Assembly (NCBI GenBank): GCA_016713675.1 | Contig: JADJOS010000005.1 | Span: 1 to 64,000, forward strand | DNA from: Acidobacteriota bacterium | GTDB lineage: Bacteria > Acidobacteriota > Blastocatellia > Pyrinomonadales > Pyrinomonadaceae | Reading direction: 5' to 3' | DNA length: 64,000 bases | Shown here: positions 26,363 to 34,860 of the stretch, piece by piece | Layout of the letters: each line of letters begins with the position of its first letter | How positions within the stretch are numbered: position 1 is the first letter of the stretch | Made by a program: the position numbers and the translations under genes | Notes under the pieces: model-generated | Told to the model about the DNA's origin: nothing | Seen by the model: only the letters and a program-made list of their open reading frames with translations | Database searches by the model: none

Positions 26363-27799
26363 TCAGTGCGCGGCAGCTGTAGCGAGCAGGGTTTTTCCAT
26401 TTTTAAGCGACAGTTGCCCTTGGCGTGTAAATTTCACAGATTCGCCTAAGATCCTTACCGCCTCGGCTGGAGCGTGAAAACCCATTGAGTTTTCGGCCTC
26501 GACAAAATCAAGATAAAACTGTGCTTTCCGCTGAAAGTCTCGTGCCGCTGCGAGGTCTTCGTCTGTGGCGCCCCTTTCCTTCGCTTTCCTAAGATCGTCA
26601 ATGAGCTGCACAAGAGCGTCCATGGCAATGTTTCGCATATTGAAAGTGCGTTCCTGGATCGCCTCGGCCCGGAATTTGAGCTCCGCTTCGCTCGTACTGT
26701 GACAAGTTTGGCAGCTCTGGCTAATGTTCAGGAGCGGGCTCCGAACATGATGGTCGCTGATTTTCATTGCCCCTTCACGTTTATACGGCATGTGACAATC
26801 GGCACAGGAAACACCTGCCCTTGAGTGAATTCCCTGGTTGAACATCTCAAATTCAGGGTGTTGAGCTTTCAGAACTTCGGCTCCAGTTTGCTTGTGTGAC
26901 CAATCTTTGTGTTTTACCTCATCATAGTAGGCCATAATGTTTTCGACTTTTAGCCCCTTTTCCCAAGGATAGGTCAACTGCTTATCGGCTCCCTTGAAAT
27001 AGTATTCTACGTGGAACTGACCGCAGACGTAGCTCCGCATTTCCTGCCGAGTTGCATCACGATTTACATCATAATTTTGGATCCCTTGAGACGCCTTATA
27101 CGCTTTTATCCCGTCCATGAATGCGGGCCTGGTAATTCGTAATGCCATCGTTTGTGAATCGTGGCAGTCTATACAAGCAACCGGGTGTGAAATTTCTTTC
27201 TTTGCTTCAAAATACGGCAGTTTGTTGAGTGCTTGAAACCCAGCTACGATGTCGCCACCTCCGAGTTTCTTGTAAGCAGCGTACGCGGAGGCGTGACAAT
27301 TAATACAACTACCAGGCTGTTTAACAACATTCTGCCTTTCAGTAAACATCTGGTCTTCCAGCATGAAAGCGTGGCCCCGCTCTTCCCGAAAGTCGACAGC
27401 AAAAGCATAGCCATCCCACATCGTTTTTAATCGAGGGTCCTCTTCCAGACGCGACTGGGCTACCATCGATCGCGGGTCAGAGTCCTTTGGCGTTTTGTGA
27501 ACCGCCTCACTGCCGCCAAAACGAGTTCGTACCTGATCGACGGTCTTTTTGTAACCATCATACTGGAGAGGAAAATTCTTACCCCAGACCTCTGGGTCGG
27601 TCGTATCGTCGGTCAATTCAACCACACGAAAAAAAGGGTTCTTAGCCTCATTTTTCCGCTCAAGAATATTTGTTAGAAGCCCAAGGCCAAGAATGGCCGC
27701 GGCAAACGCTAGAAACGCGACCGATACCACGACCTTTCCTCCGTACAACCTCGATTTGGCCGGTGCTTTTTTAGACACCGTGTTTTCTTCGTTTTCCAT
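26363..27799 (-). CDS. nrfA: NrfA-like pentaheme cytochrome c nitrite reductase with one altered heme motif
   Basis: The protein has 478 residues with an N-terminal membrane/signal helix (VVVSVAFLAFAAAILGLGLL). Heme motifs are CINCH (C165), CIDCH (C209), CGQFH (C259), CADCH (C332) and CQTCH (C363). The first is CxxCH, not the CxxCK of enterobacterial NrfA, a known variant. The third has Phe where the second Cys is expected (CGQCHVEYYF in relatives), so this heme would be held by one thioether. The catalytic neighbourhood QGIHSRAGVSCADCHMPY is intact. NrfA reduces nitrite to ammonium in the periplasm using six electrons from NrfH, encoded 36 bp upstream. Confidence 0.9.
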   Translation of the reverse strand: MENEENTVSKKAPAKSRLYGGKVVVSVAFLAFAAAILGLGLLTNILERKNEAKNPFFRVVELTDDTTDPEVWGKNFPLQYDGYKKTVDQVRTRFGGSEAVHKTPKDSDPRSMVAQSRLEEDPRLKTMWDGYAFAVDFREERGHAFMLEDQMFTERQNVVKQPGSCINCHASAYAAYKKLGGGDIVAGFQALNKLPYFEAKKEISHPVACIDCHDSQTMALRITRPAFMDGIKAYKASQGIQNYDVNRDATRQEMRSYVCGQFHVEYYFKGADKQLTYPWEKGLKVENIMAYYDEVKHKDWSHKQTGAEVLKAQHPEFEMFNQGIHSRAGVSCADCHMPYKREGAMKISDHHVRSPLLNISQSCQTCHSTSEAELKFRAEAIQERTFNMRNIAMDALVQLIDDLRKAKERGATDEDLAAARDFQRKAQFYLDFVEAENSMGFHAPAEAVRILGESVKFTRQGQLSLKNGKTLLATAAAH

Positions 27800-27835
27800 G
27801 CTACCTTCTCCTAGTATTACAACTGAGCCAATTTT

Positions 27836-28294
27836 TTAATGTAAGTGCCCCACTGAACGATGGCACCTGAGACAAGACACCTCATCCGTATGCTTTTTAT
27901 CTAATGAAACTGTTATTGCATCAACCATATTCTGATGACAGTGCCGACAGGATTCTTCGGTGATCTGCCGGCTTCGCTCGGTCAACTGAATCGGTTCATG
28001 AAAAGTATTGGTGGTGAAATAATAGGAATGCCAAAAGCCGTTCGAGGCTTTGGTCATATATTTACCAACGGTATCGTGGGGCGTGTGACAATCATTACAG
28101 GTCGCGACGTTCTTATGGCTACCCTTCTGCCAACCATCAAATTGTTCATTCATGATGTGGCAATTAGCGCAGTTTCCAGGGTCGTTCGAAAGATACGAAT
28201 ATCCCTTGGCGTACACAAAGGTGTAAACCCCGATCGCAAGTGCTCCGCCTACCGCGATGCCTAAAACGGCTAGTTTTAAGAATTGAAGGTTAAT
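27836..28294 (-). CDS. nrfH: NrfH tetraheme quinol dehydrogenase, AUU start
   Basis: The protein has 152 residues if translation starts at ATT 28294, eight bases after a perfect GGAGG (28303-28307). No ATG, GTG or TTG fits upstream, and starting at the internal ATG at 28216 would delete the membrane anchor. From the ATT the anchor reads FLKLAVLGIAVGGALAIGVY. Four heme motifs follow (CANCH, CNDCH, CRHCH, CLRCH). NrfH belongs to the NapC/NirT family, oxidises menaquinol and passes electrons to NrfA. The ATT overlaps the in-frame TAA of the preceding gene, which suggests translational coupling. Confidence 0.87.
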   Translation of the reverse strand: MNLQFLKLAVLGIAVGGALAIGVYTFVYAKGYSYLSNDPGNCANCHIMNEQFDGWQKGSHKNVATCNDCHTPHDTVGKYMTKASNGFWHSYYFTTNTFHEPIQLTERSRQITEESCRHCHQNMVDAITVSLDKKHTDEVSCLRCHRSVGHLH

Positions 28295-28541
28295 AGCGTT
28301 TACCTCCTTCGCCGGCGGGGCGCCACCACAGAAAGATGCTCAGAGCGATCAGCCAGCATATTCCCGATGCAATAACGAGCGGTGCCAACTGCCCATACGA
28401 CTGAGCAAGAGCCGCCTCGACCGCTGCCGATAGGATCCAGAGCTGAGCCACGTTGATCATTACAAGCATCGCGAGCCGGGCCTGCCAAACGGCGGCAAGT
28501 CCGCGGCTCTGGGGTCTTCTCGGCTTGGCGTTATCCTTCAT
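28290..28541 (-). CDS. Small two-helix membrane protein in the nitrate/nitrite operon
   Basis: This is an 83-residue protein (MKDNAKPRRPQSRGLAAVWQ) with two membrane helices (MLVMINVAQLWILSAAVEAA and LVIASGICWLIALSIFLWW). It overlaps the Rieske gene by 11 bp and the nrfH start by 5 bp. Its TAA stop shares bases with the nrfH ATT start. I do not recognise the family. The position points to an anchor or assembly subunit of the membrane nitrate-reducing complex. Confidence 0.6.
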   Translation of the reverse strand: MKDNAKPRRPQSRGLAAVWQARLAMLVMINVAQLWILSAAVEAALAQSYGQLAPLVIASGICWLIALSIFLWWRPAGEGGKRY

Positions 28542-29118
28542 TGCCACGCACCTCTCTTTTAACTGCAAAAATTTCACCATTGATCGTCTCAAGCTCAATT
28601 CTGTCGAGCGGACGCGGCGGCGGGCCATACAATACCTCGCCTGTCTTGGAGCTGAAACCACCATTGTGACACGGGCATTCGAGACGGTCGTTTGCTTGTG
28701 AATAGTAGACCGGGCAAGACAGATGCGTGCATTTCTGCCCAAAGGCAGCATAGGTGCCGTCGGTGTCGCGTATCAGGATCGCGGTATCTTCCTCCGAGGG
28801 GTACGCGAAATTCAAGGCTGATCCGGGTTCGATGCTCATTGCACCATCGATCTTCGCTGGCGTAAAGGTTCTTGGCGATCGGGCATCATACGCAGATTTC
28901 CCTGCAAATCCAGCCGCGCCCAAAAACAGTGCACTCGACGTCAAAAAGAGAAAGTTGCAGAACTCCCGCCTTGTGACCTGAGCTTCGCTGTCTCGTTCGT
29001 AAGGGAACTCGGCCTGAAACGGAGCCGACGCTGTGCGGACATTTACTTCATCCGATATTTCATTATCCGCGGCCAGTATCTTATTGATCGTATCTTGATG
29101 GAATGCTTTAGAATTCAT
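28531..29118 (-). CDS. Rieske 2Fe-2S protein of the nitrate-reductase operon
   Basis: The protein has 195 residues. A twin-arginine and membrane segment (VTRREFCNFLFLTSSALFLG) follows a soluble leader of about 45 residues. The Rieske motifs are CTHLSCPV and CPCHNGGF, giving the two Cys and two His of the cluster. The C-terminus is GPPPRPLDRIELE. It probably transfers electrons on the outer face of the membrane between the quinone pool and the cytochromes. It overlaps the ferredoxin gene by 11 bp. Unlike bc-complex Rieske proteins it has no partner cytochrome b of the bc type here. Confidence 0.88.
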   Translation of the reverse strand: MNSKAFHQDTINKILAADNEISDEVNVRTASAPFQAEFPYERDSEAQVTRREFCNFLFLTSSALFLGAAGFAGKSAYDARSPRTFTPAKIDGAMSIEPGSALNFAYPSEEDTAILIRDTDGTYAAFGQKCTHLSCPVYYSQANDRLECPCHNGGFSSKTGEVLYGPPPRPLDRIELETINGEIFAVKREVRGNEG

Positions 29119-29758
29119 TGCTCTTATTGGATTCCTCCACTTGAGTATCTATCCACGATTCTTCGCTTACGTTAGCTCCGTCAAGCGCTATCTGTCCCTC
29201 GAAAACGCCGCACCCGTCGACGCTTACCTCATCAGCATCAGTCGGCAGCATCATGTAGACTTTTGTCTTAACGCTTTGATTGCCAAAAACGTGAGCATTG
29301 ACGGGCTTAGTTCTACGAAGCGGAACGATCTGTTCATAAGTACCGAACGAAATTGCTCCTGTCGGACAGACGCTTGCGCACATTGGCTTGAGACCCTCGC
29401 TCGTTCGGTCGTAGCACATGTCGCATTTCATCTGCAGATGCATCGCGGAATTGTATTTCGGCACACCGAAAGGGCACGCGTTCACACAATTGCGGCAATC
29501 GAGGCATCGTGGCTTCAGTGCAGACATGACCACGCCATCTTCATTTTGTTTGATCGCGTCCGCGGGGCAGACCAGCGCACAAGTCGGCTCTTCGCAGTGC
29601 ATACATATGGTGGGCATGGTAGCGGTCGTCTCGCTGCGGTCGATATAGTCGACAAAGATCATCGAGTAGCCCTTGTGTGTCGAGCACTCGCGGCATGCGG
29701 CTACACAGGACCTACATCCTATGCATCGCTGCGGGTCGATAAACATCGTTTCATTCAT
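29108..29758 (-). CDS. Four-cluster ferredoxin subunit (DmsB/NrfC/HybA-like)
   Basis: The protein has 216 residues. The cysteine groups are CIGCRSCVAACREC, CMHCEEPTCALVCP, CLDCRNCVNACPFG and CDMCYDR...CASVCPTGAI, which predict four [4Fe-4S] clusters. This is the electron-transfer subunit of many molybdopterin oxidoreductases. It lies 3 bp after the catalytic gene and has no signal peptide, so it should act in the cytoplasm between the NarI-like cytochrome b and the nitrate reductase. Confidence 0.88.
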   Translation of the reverse strand: MNETMFIDPQRCIGCRSCVAACRECSTHKGYSMIFVDYIDRSETTATMPTICMHCEEPTCALVCPADAIKQNEDGVVMSALKPRCLDCRNCVNACPFGVPKYNSAMHLQMKCDMCYDRTSEGLKPMCASVCPTGAISFGTYEQIVPLRRTKPVNAHVFGNQSVKTKVYMMLPTDADEVSVDGCGVFEGQIALDGANVSEESWIDTQVEESNKSNEF

Positions 29759-29761
29759 GCT

Positions 29762-31993
29762 CTATTTTCCTTTCTGCACTTCATTTTGCGACGTTCCCTT
29801 TCGCACCTCGCCCAGTATCGGCAATTCTCTCGTGTGTATTTTCTCTAGACGAGCAGCACATGCTTTGAATTCCGGTATTTTCGAGGTCGGGTCGAGTGCT
29901 GCGTTGGTTATCTGATTTGCCGCGAGTTCCTCGCCCCAGTGATACGGGATAAAGATCGTATCGGGCCTGATGGTTTTTACTACCAGAGCGGGGAATATAC
30001 CTTCACCGCGACGCGAGATCACCTTGACCCGCTCGCCATCGTTGATCTTGTATCTCATTGCGGTTTCAGGATGCATCTCAACGAATGGCTCCGGACACTG
30101 CTGAACAAGAAAGCCGATACGCCGGGTCTGGTTACCCGATAAATACTGATGGACTATACGACCGCTGGTAAAGATGAGCGGGTACTCCTCATCGGGCTTT
30201 TCCGCAGCCCCTTTGTACTCGATCGCGTGAAATCTTGCCTTGCCGTCATCGTGAGCGAAACGTTCCTCGAAAAGACGCGGCGTCCCCATGCTTTCCTCGG
30301 TTGGACACGGCCAGAACACCCCGTCCTGTTTGTCGATCTTTTCGTAAGTGACCCCGAAATAATCTGCCTTCCCACCCTTGGAAGCGACTCGGAGCTCGTC
30401 AAATATCTCCCGAGGAGACTCAAATTGAAAGTACTTTCCGCGACCCATCCTATGAGCGATCTCCTGGAGGGCGCGCCAATCGTGGCGAGCCTCACCGGGC
30501 GGGTCTATCGCTTGATTGATCTTAATCACGCGGCCCTCGCCGCTGGTAGTCGTGCCTTCGTCTTCGGACCATGTTGTACCGGGCAGGACAACGTCGGCAT
30601 AACGGGCACTTTCGGACAAAAAGAAATCGATGCAGACGTTAAATTCGAGTCCCTCGAGCGACTTCCGCACCTGATTGGTATCCGGCAGCGAGACCATCAT
30701 GTTGCTGCATATCGAGAGAAGGCCTTTGATTTCGCCTTCCCGCATTTTGTTAAACAGCTCGACGGCGGATACGCCAGGTTCAGGCATTTCAGATTCGTCG
30801 ATGCCCCAGACTTCGGCAATGTACTTCCGATGTTCAGGATTAAGCATGGACCGATAGCCCGGAAGTTGGTCGGCCTTCTGTCCATGCTCACGGCCGCCCT
30901 GGCCGTTGCCCTGACCGGTGATCGTGCCGTAGCCGCGGCCTTCCGAGCCGATCTTACCGGTCGCAAGTGCGATATTGATATAACTTAGCACGTTCTCCGT
31001 CCCGTTCGAGTGATGCTCGATGCCGCGGGCATGCATGATCATTCCGGTCTTTGCACGACCGTAGAGGCGAGCGGCCTGAATGATCTTCTCCGCCGGGACA
31101 CCGGAGATCTCTGAAGCGACATCGGGTGGATAATTCAATGCCGCCGCCCTGGCCGCTTCCCAGTCATTAGTGCGGCTGTCGATAAATGCCTGATCGATGA
31201 GGTTCTCATTTATGAGGACATTCAAAATGCCGTTCGCGACTGCGACATCCGTCCCTGGCTTGAGCTGTAAATGTAGATCGCCCTGACGAGCGGTTGGCGT
31301 CTCACGCGGATCGATGACTATCCACACACCACCGTTGTCACGCTGTTTCCACAAAAATCCATTAAGGATCGGAAACGTTTCGGCACAGTTTGCTCCGGCG
31401 ATGATCAAGACCTCGGCATGAGGAATGTCGCTCCACGGGTTTGCCGCCCGGTCAATGCCGAACGCTTTATTGTTACCGCCCGCGGCAGATGCCATGCAAA
31501 GTCGTCCGTTGTAGTCAATGTACCTGGTCTGCAATCCGAGGCGGGCGAATTTACCTACGAGATAGGTCTTTTCGGTCGTCAGTGACGAGCCTGAATAAAC
31601 AGCGATCGAATCCTTGCCGTATTTTTCCTGCAGTCCCTTAAATTTCGACACGATCAGATCTAGAGCCTCGTCCCAGCTCGCTCGCTCGAAATTGCCGTTT
31701 CGTTTTATCAGCGGATATTCCAGCCGATCTGGATGATGTGTCTGTAGATACGCAGTCACTCCCTTGGGACACAGACGGCCTTCGTTAACCGGAAAATCGT
31801 AACGCGGTTCTACGCCGACAACATGATTCTTTTCAACCAGCAGATTCATGCCACACTGCATTCCGCAATACGGACAGTGGGTGGGCACCATCTTGTCGAC
31901 TTTTCGTTCGGCGCGCCAACCGCCTATCGGCTCATCGTGCAAATGAGGGCCGAAACGATCAATGATACTTGCGAGATTCTCAACTTTAGACAT
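29762..31993 (-). CDS. NasA/NarB-type molybdopterin nitrate reductase
   Basis: The protein has 743 residues and no Tat signal, so it is cytoplasmic. The N-terminal cluster is CPYCGMQCGMNLL...GRLCPKG. The molybdenum ligand is the Cys of NGRLCMASAAGG near residue 165, as in NasA, NarB and NapA enzymes. Bis-MGD binding segments include GTITGQGNGQGGREHGQKAD and the C-terminal molydopterin-binding beta barrel (NDGERVKVISRRGEG). It should reduce nitrate to nitrite. A catalytic subunit of the assimilatory type grouped with a ferredoxin, Rieske protein, cytochrome b and NrfAH suggests a respiratory or ammonifying role. Confidence 0.88.
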   Translation of the reverse strand: MSKVENLASIIDRFGPHLHDEPIGGWRAERKVDKMVPTHCPYCGMQCGMNLLVEKNHVVGVEPRYDFPVNEGRLCPKGVTAYLQTHHPDRLEYPLIKRNGNFERASWDEALDLIVSKFKGLQEKYGKDSIAVYSGSSLTTEKTYLVGKFARLGLQTRYIDYNGRLCMASAAGGNNKAFGIDRAANPWSDIPHAEVLIIAGANCAETFPILNGFLWKQRDNGGVWIVIDPRETPTARQGDLHLQLKPGTDVAVANGILNVLINENLIDQAFIDSRTNDWEAARAAALNYPPDVASEISGVPAEKIIQAARLYGRAKTGMIMHARGIEHHSNGTENVLSYINIALATGKIGSEGRGYGTITGQGNGQGGREHGQKADQLPGYRSMLNPEHRKYIAEVWGIDESEMPEPGVSAVELFNKMREGEIKGLLSICSNMMVSLPDTNQVRKSLEGLEFNVCIDFFLSESARYADVVLPGTTWSEDEGTTTSGEGRVIKINQAIDPPGEARHDWRALQEIAHRMGRGKYFQFESPREIFDELRVASKGGKADYFGVTYEKIDKQDGVFWPCPTEESMGTPRLFEERFAHDDGKARFHAIEYKGAAEKPDEEYPLIFTSGRIVHQYLSGNQTRRIGFLVQQCPEPFVEMHPETAMRYKINDGERVKVISRRGEGIFPALVVKTIRPDTIFIPYHWGEELAANQITNAALDPTSKIPEFKACAARLEKIHTRELPILGEVRKGTSQNEVQKGK

Positions 31994-31999
31994 TATTTG

Positions 32000-33112
32000 C
32001 TATTCGCTGTCGGCGCGTGAGCCGTGAAAGACCTTATCGGGGCGATCCATTAGGACGGAGTATGCAAGGCCCCGCATTACACGTTTGCAACGCGGACAAT
32101 AATCCTGCAACTTCTCACCATTTTCCATTGTGTAGTCAAACCCTACTTTTTCGACGACGCTCTTCAGATCGCCGAGCCACATCACGGACGCAAATTCTAC
32201 GCCGCACCGCAGGCATTTCGCCTGCTCCATCTCTTTTGCTCGTTGCTGATAAAGTTCCACACCGATCGATGCTGGACGCTGTACGATATGAAACAGCTTC
32301 CCAAACGGTAGGAAGAAAAGAGTCATTATCACTATCGCTTGATGCGTAAGAGCGATGAACGAGTACATGTACCCACCGAAATACGTGCTGGATGCCGTTA
32401 GCATTAGTCCCGAAACACAGATAGCGATCAATAAAAGATGGGGAACAAAATCCAAAAGAAATTGCTGAACGGCAATTGCTCCACGGTCTTTTAATCGGCG
32501 ATGGATCGCAATTGCGCAGCCCGCCAGCACCATGAGAGCTGTAAAATTAAGGGCCTTGAACGTGAAAAATGCCAGCACGCTGTGGACGTCCATCGATTGC
32601 ATTGGAAAGCCGAATACGTAGGCCTTGTAGCCTGTTTCGCTCTCAAGTTTGAAGTGTATCCAGCCCCATACCAGCGGGAAGGTGATGGCCGCTGACAAAA
32701 TACAGCCCCACATGATCAGAAAATGCATCAGCCATCTTGATTTGGCCCGTTTGAAGATAAACTTCTGGGCGAGCATGTTTATGCCAACCGTTTTTGTAGC
32801 GTCAAGCGTGTTGCGTGCAAATTTCTTTCGCTGGAAAAATAGCTTCAACCCTCTAGAAAAATATGCTCGCGTCGCCGGACGCTGAAGCCAAAGTGCATAG
32901 CGGAAAAAAATCGCACCGATCGCGACGATACTTGCGATCAGATATCCGAATAGCGCCGAATCGAAATGCTCAAGATTTCGCGAACCGACAATAACAAGTG
33001 CCGTCAGAGCCATTGATGCCCCGAGCCCGATCAAGGTCGGGTTGCGATAATTAATCGAAGTAGCTGGCTTGGTGATCTCGATGGGCATTCGTTTTTTCTT
33101 TAGGGCAACCAT
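32000..33112 (-). CDS. NarI-like cytochrome b with C-terminal cysteine pairs
   Basis: It is about 370 residues from ATG 33112 (MVALKKKRMPIEITKP). An alternative start is MPIE at 33085, and neither has a strong RBS. About seven membrane helices contain histidines placed for b hemes (SRWLMHFLIMWGCILSAAIT, MDVHSVLAFFTFKALNF, IALTHQAIVIMTLFFLPFGK). The tail has CLRCGVEF and CPRCKR, two CxxC pairs that could bind zinc or a rubredoxin-like iron. It starts the minus-strand operon, 6 bp before the catalytic gene. It probably oxidises menaquinol for the ferredoxin and molybdoenzyme subunits. Confidence 0.75.
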   Translation of the reverse strand: MVALKKKRMPIEITKPATSINYRNPTLIGLGASMALTALVIVGSRNLEHFDSALFGYLIASIVAIGAIFFRYALWLQRPATRAYFSRGLKLFFQRKKFARNTLDATKTVGINMLAQKFIFKRAKSRWLMHFLIMWGCILSAAITFPLVWGWIHFKLESETGYKAYVFGFPMQSMDVHSVLAFFTFKALNFTALMVLAGCAIAIHRRLKDRGAIAVQQFLLDFVPHLLLIAICVSGLMLTASSTYFGGYMYSFIALTHQAIVIMTLFFLPFGKLFHIVQRPASIGVELYQQRAKEMEQAKCLRCGVEFASVMWLGDLKSVVEKVGFDYTMENGEKLQDYCPRCKRVMRGLAYSVLMDRPDKVFHGSRADSE

Positions 33113-33515
33113 CTGTCGTCTGCAAAATGAGTGCCAACCTAAAAGAGAATATGGTGCGTACAACTAATGAGCAATTCCTTGGGCTTAGATAGTTATCATA
33201 TATTCGAAACGTTACAGGCGAAAATACCAGTGCGCGTATTTATGCGGATCGGCAGCGTGAAAACTCGCGGTCAAAGAAGATCCGGATCGATAGCGAGTAA
33301 TGTAAGAACGAGTATGTAAGAATGAGTAGAAGGCCCTTCGTAAACGGGATAGATCACAGTCGAATTTCCTGTTAGTAAAAGTGTACGGAGAAAATACTTC
33401 ATGTGAGTCCCCTCGTGCTCCCTTATTAAATATCAAATTCCGGCCGTTCGATTTATGATTTGGCTCATGAAATGTAACTATTGTTTTGGGAATCGCTGGG
33501 GGGCTTCATACGTTC
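33113..33515. promoter_or_regulatory. Divergent promoter region, nitrate operon and Crp/Fnr gene
   Basis: This is about 400 bp without a gene, between the minus-strand nitrate/nitrite operon and the plus-strand regulator. TGATTTGGCTCA at 33456-33467 resembles a Crp/Fnr-type box (TGA and TCA half-sites with the right spacing, one base off the consensus in the right half). It lies 48 bp before the regulator start and could serve autoregulation. I see no such box close to the minus-strand start. Confidence 0.45.
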
Positions 33516-34160
33516 ATGAGTCAAATATCCGACCATTTTAGTGCCGAACTAACAGAAGGTCTCTTTGCTATTGGACGCAGACGTTCGTTCGGTGGCGGCG
33601 AGCACGTTTTTTTCGAGGGTGATCCGGCCACATTTTTGCCGATCATATTGGCTGGAAAGATCAAAATGGTTCGCTATCCTGAGGCGGGTAAGGAGATCAT
33701 CATTGGCACGTTTCAGGCTGGCGAGATATTCGCAATTCCGCCGGCGATGGACGGAAAGCGATTTCCCGCAACAGCCGTTGCAATCGAGAACAGCTCGCTT
33801 CTAATGGTCCCGCGGGGTGAGTTTCTTGCTTTAATGGAATCATCGTCCGAATTTTCTTCCCTGGTGCTTAACCGAATGTGTGGCATTCTCCGTGACCGTG
33901 CCGATACCGTTCAGATTTTGGCCACGCCATCCGCCGAGCAGCGTGTTGCGAGCATTATTTTGAGGCTTACGGGTGAAATGAATGCGGGCGAAGTTAAGAA
34001 GATCACCCATCGACGGCAAGATATAGCTGAGATGGCAGGGCTTTCGCTCGAGACCACGATCCGGACTATCCGAAAACTCGCGGAAAAGGGATATCTGAAA
34101 ATAGTCGGCGGAAGAATATTCGTCGAAACGACTGAGCATCTTCGCACTCTTATCCGTTAG
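33516..34160 (+). CDS. Crp/Fnr-family regulator of the nitrate island
   Basis: It starts at ATG 33516 (MSQISDHFSAELTEGLF) and has 214 residues. The cyclic-nucleotide-binding-type beta roll spans about 15-120 (GGGEHVFFEGDPATFLPIIL). A long dimer helix follows, then a winged helix with HRRQDIAEMAGLSLETTIRT. No N-terminal cysteine cluster is present, so it is not an oxygen-sensing FNR. The class is closer to Dnr/NnrR-like regulators, which sense NO through heme. The recurrent TGAY-N4-RTCA palindromes near island genes are probable targets. Confidence 0.85.
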   Translation: MSQISDHFSAELTEGLFAIGRRRSFGGGEHVFFEGDPATFLPIILAGKIKMVRYPEAGKEIIIGTFQAGEIFAIPPAMDGKRFPATAVAIENSSLLMVPRGEFLALMESSSEFSSLVLNRMCGILRDRADTVQILATPSAEQRVASIILRLTGEMNAGEVKKITHRRQDIAEMAGLSLETTIRTIRKLAEKGYLKIVGGRIFVETTEHLRTLIR

Positions 34161-34176
34161 CCATATGCAAAAAAAG

Positions 34177-34188
34177 TGATCTGGATCA
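34177..34188 (+). promoter_or_regulatory. Crp/Fnr-type box upstream of the DUF7009 gene
   Basis: TGATCTGGATCA, a TGAT-N4-ATCA palindrome, lies 62 bp before the DUF7009 start and is followed by TATTTC. The box upstream of ric has the same spacing and the same trailing bases. Confidence 0.6.
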
Positions 34189-34250
34189 TATTTCGGCGAC
34201 CGTGCTTCGTGTTACGTTCCTTATTCTAAGACTTGCGTTGAGGATGGATC

Positions 34251-34631
34251 ATGAAACTTCGAATTAGAGAAAACACTCTTCGTTTTCGGTTGGCCCGTTC
34301 CGAAGTCGAGACTTTTGATCAAACAGGAACCATCGGGGACAACGTGCGGTTTGGGCTAGGAAAAAACGACTTTGGTTACTTGCTCGAAAAGACGCCCAAC
34401 AGTAATTTTTCGGCCTCTTTTGCGGACGGAATAATCGTGGTTCGCGTACCTGCCTCCGACGCCAATAGCTGGGCCAACTCCGACGAGGTTAGCCTTGCCG
34501 GAACGTTTCTTGCGGACGAACAAACCGAACTCAGAATATTGATCGAAAAGGACTTTGTTTGTCTAAATGCCCACAACGACGAAGACCAGTCTGACCGCTA
34601 CCCTCACCCCAAGGGCGACGCCGCGTGCTAA
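34251..34631 (+). CDS. DUF7009-like protein
   Basis: The protein has 126 residues: MKLRIRENTLRFRLARSEVE, then FASFADGIIVVRVPAS-type strands (read here as SASFADGIIVVRVP) and EIRI-like LRILIEKDFVCLN. It ends DQSDRYPHPKGDAAC. The family is a small all-beta protein of unknown function found near nitrogen-oxide genes. The 37-base 3' end is repeated at 38804-38841, after the export cassette. The Crp/Fnr box upstream suggests co-regulation with ric. Confidence 0.6.
   Translation: MKLRIRENTLRFRLARSEVETFDQTGTIGDNVRFGLGKNDFGYLLEKTPNSNFSASFADGIIVVRVPASDANSWANSDEVSLAGTFLADEQTELRILIEKDFVCLNAHNDEDQSDRYPHPKGDAAC
34586..34622 (+). repeat. Direct repeat A at the 3' end of the DUF7009 gene
   Basis: CCAGTCTGACCG, then CTACCCTCACCCC and AAGGGCGACGCC. 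The copy at 38804-38841 differs by a few substitutions and one extra C. The two copies bracket the cupin/HlyD/ABC cassette. Similarity stops sharply on both sides. Confidence 0.7.
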
Positions 34632-34860
34632 GCCGCATGATACGACCATCTGAGGTAACAACGGATTTTCCCGGTCCGACCATTGCGGCCCGGCGATTGA
34701 CCGAATTGCGTTTTTACTGATGAGTTTGATTAGTTTTTGCCCGCTTTGCGCGCGGTTTCGGATTTCAACCAGATGGAAATGATCTGATCGGCTAATCGAG
34801 TATTTTTCAACTGTCTGAATCTTAATAAAGTTTCGGAGGCAGGTTGGGGGTTTGTCAAAA

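Noticed and set aside
8642..28294. A shared G-to-T error explaining the czcC amber, the NrfA Phe and the nrfH ATT
   Set aside because: Attractive at first, but a G at the nrfH position would remove the in-frame stop of the preceding gene, so at least that site is probably genuine. Two cases are too few for a pattern.
28290..28751. 153-codon version of the small membrane gene
   Set aside because: The first 70 codons are antisense or out of frame to the Rieske gene and have shadow-like composition. The ATG at 28541 is the credible start.
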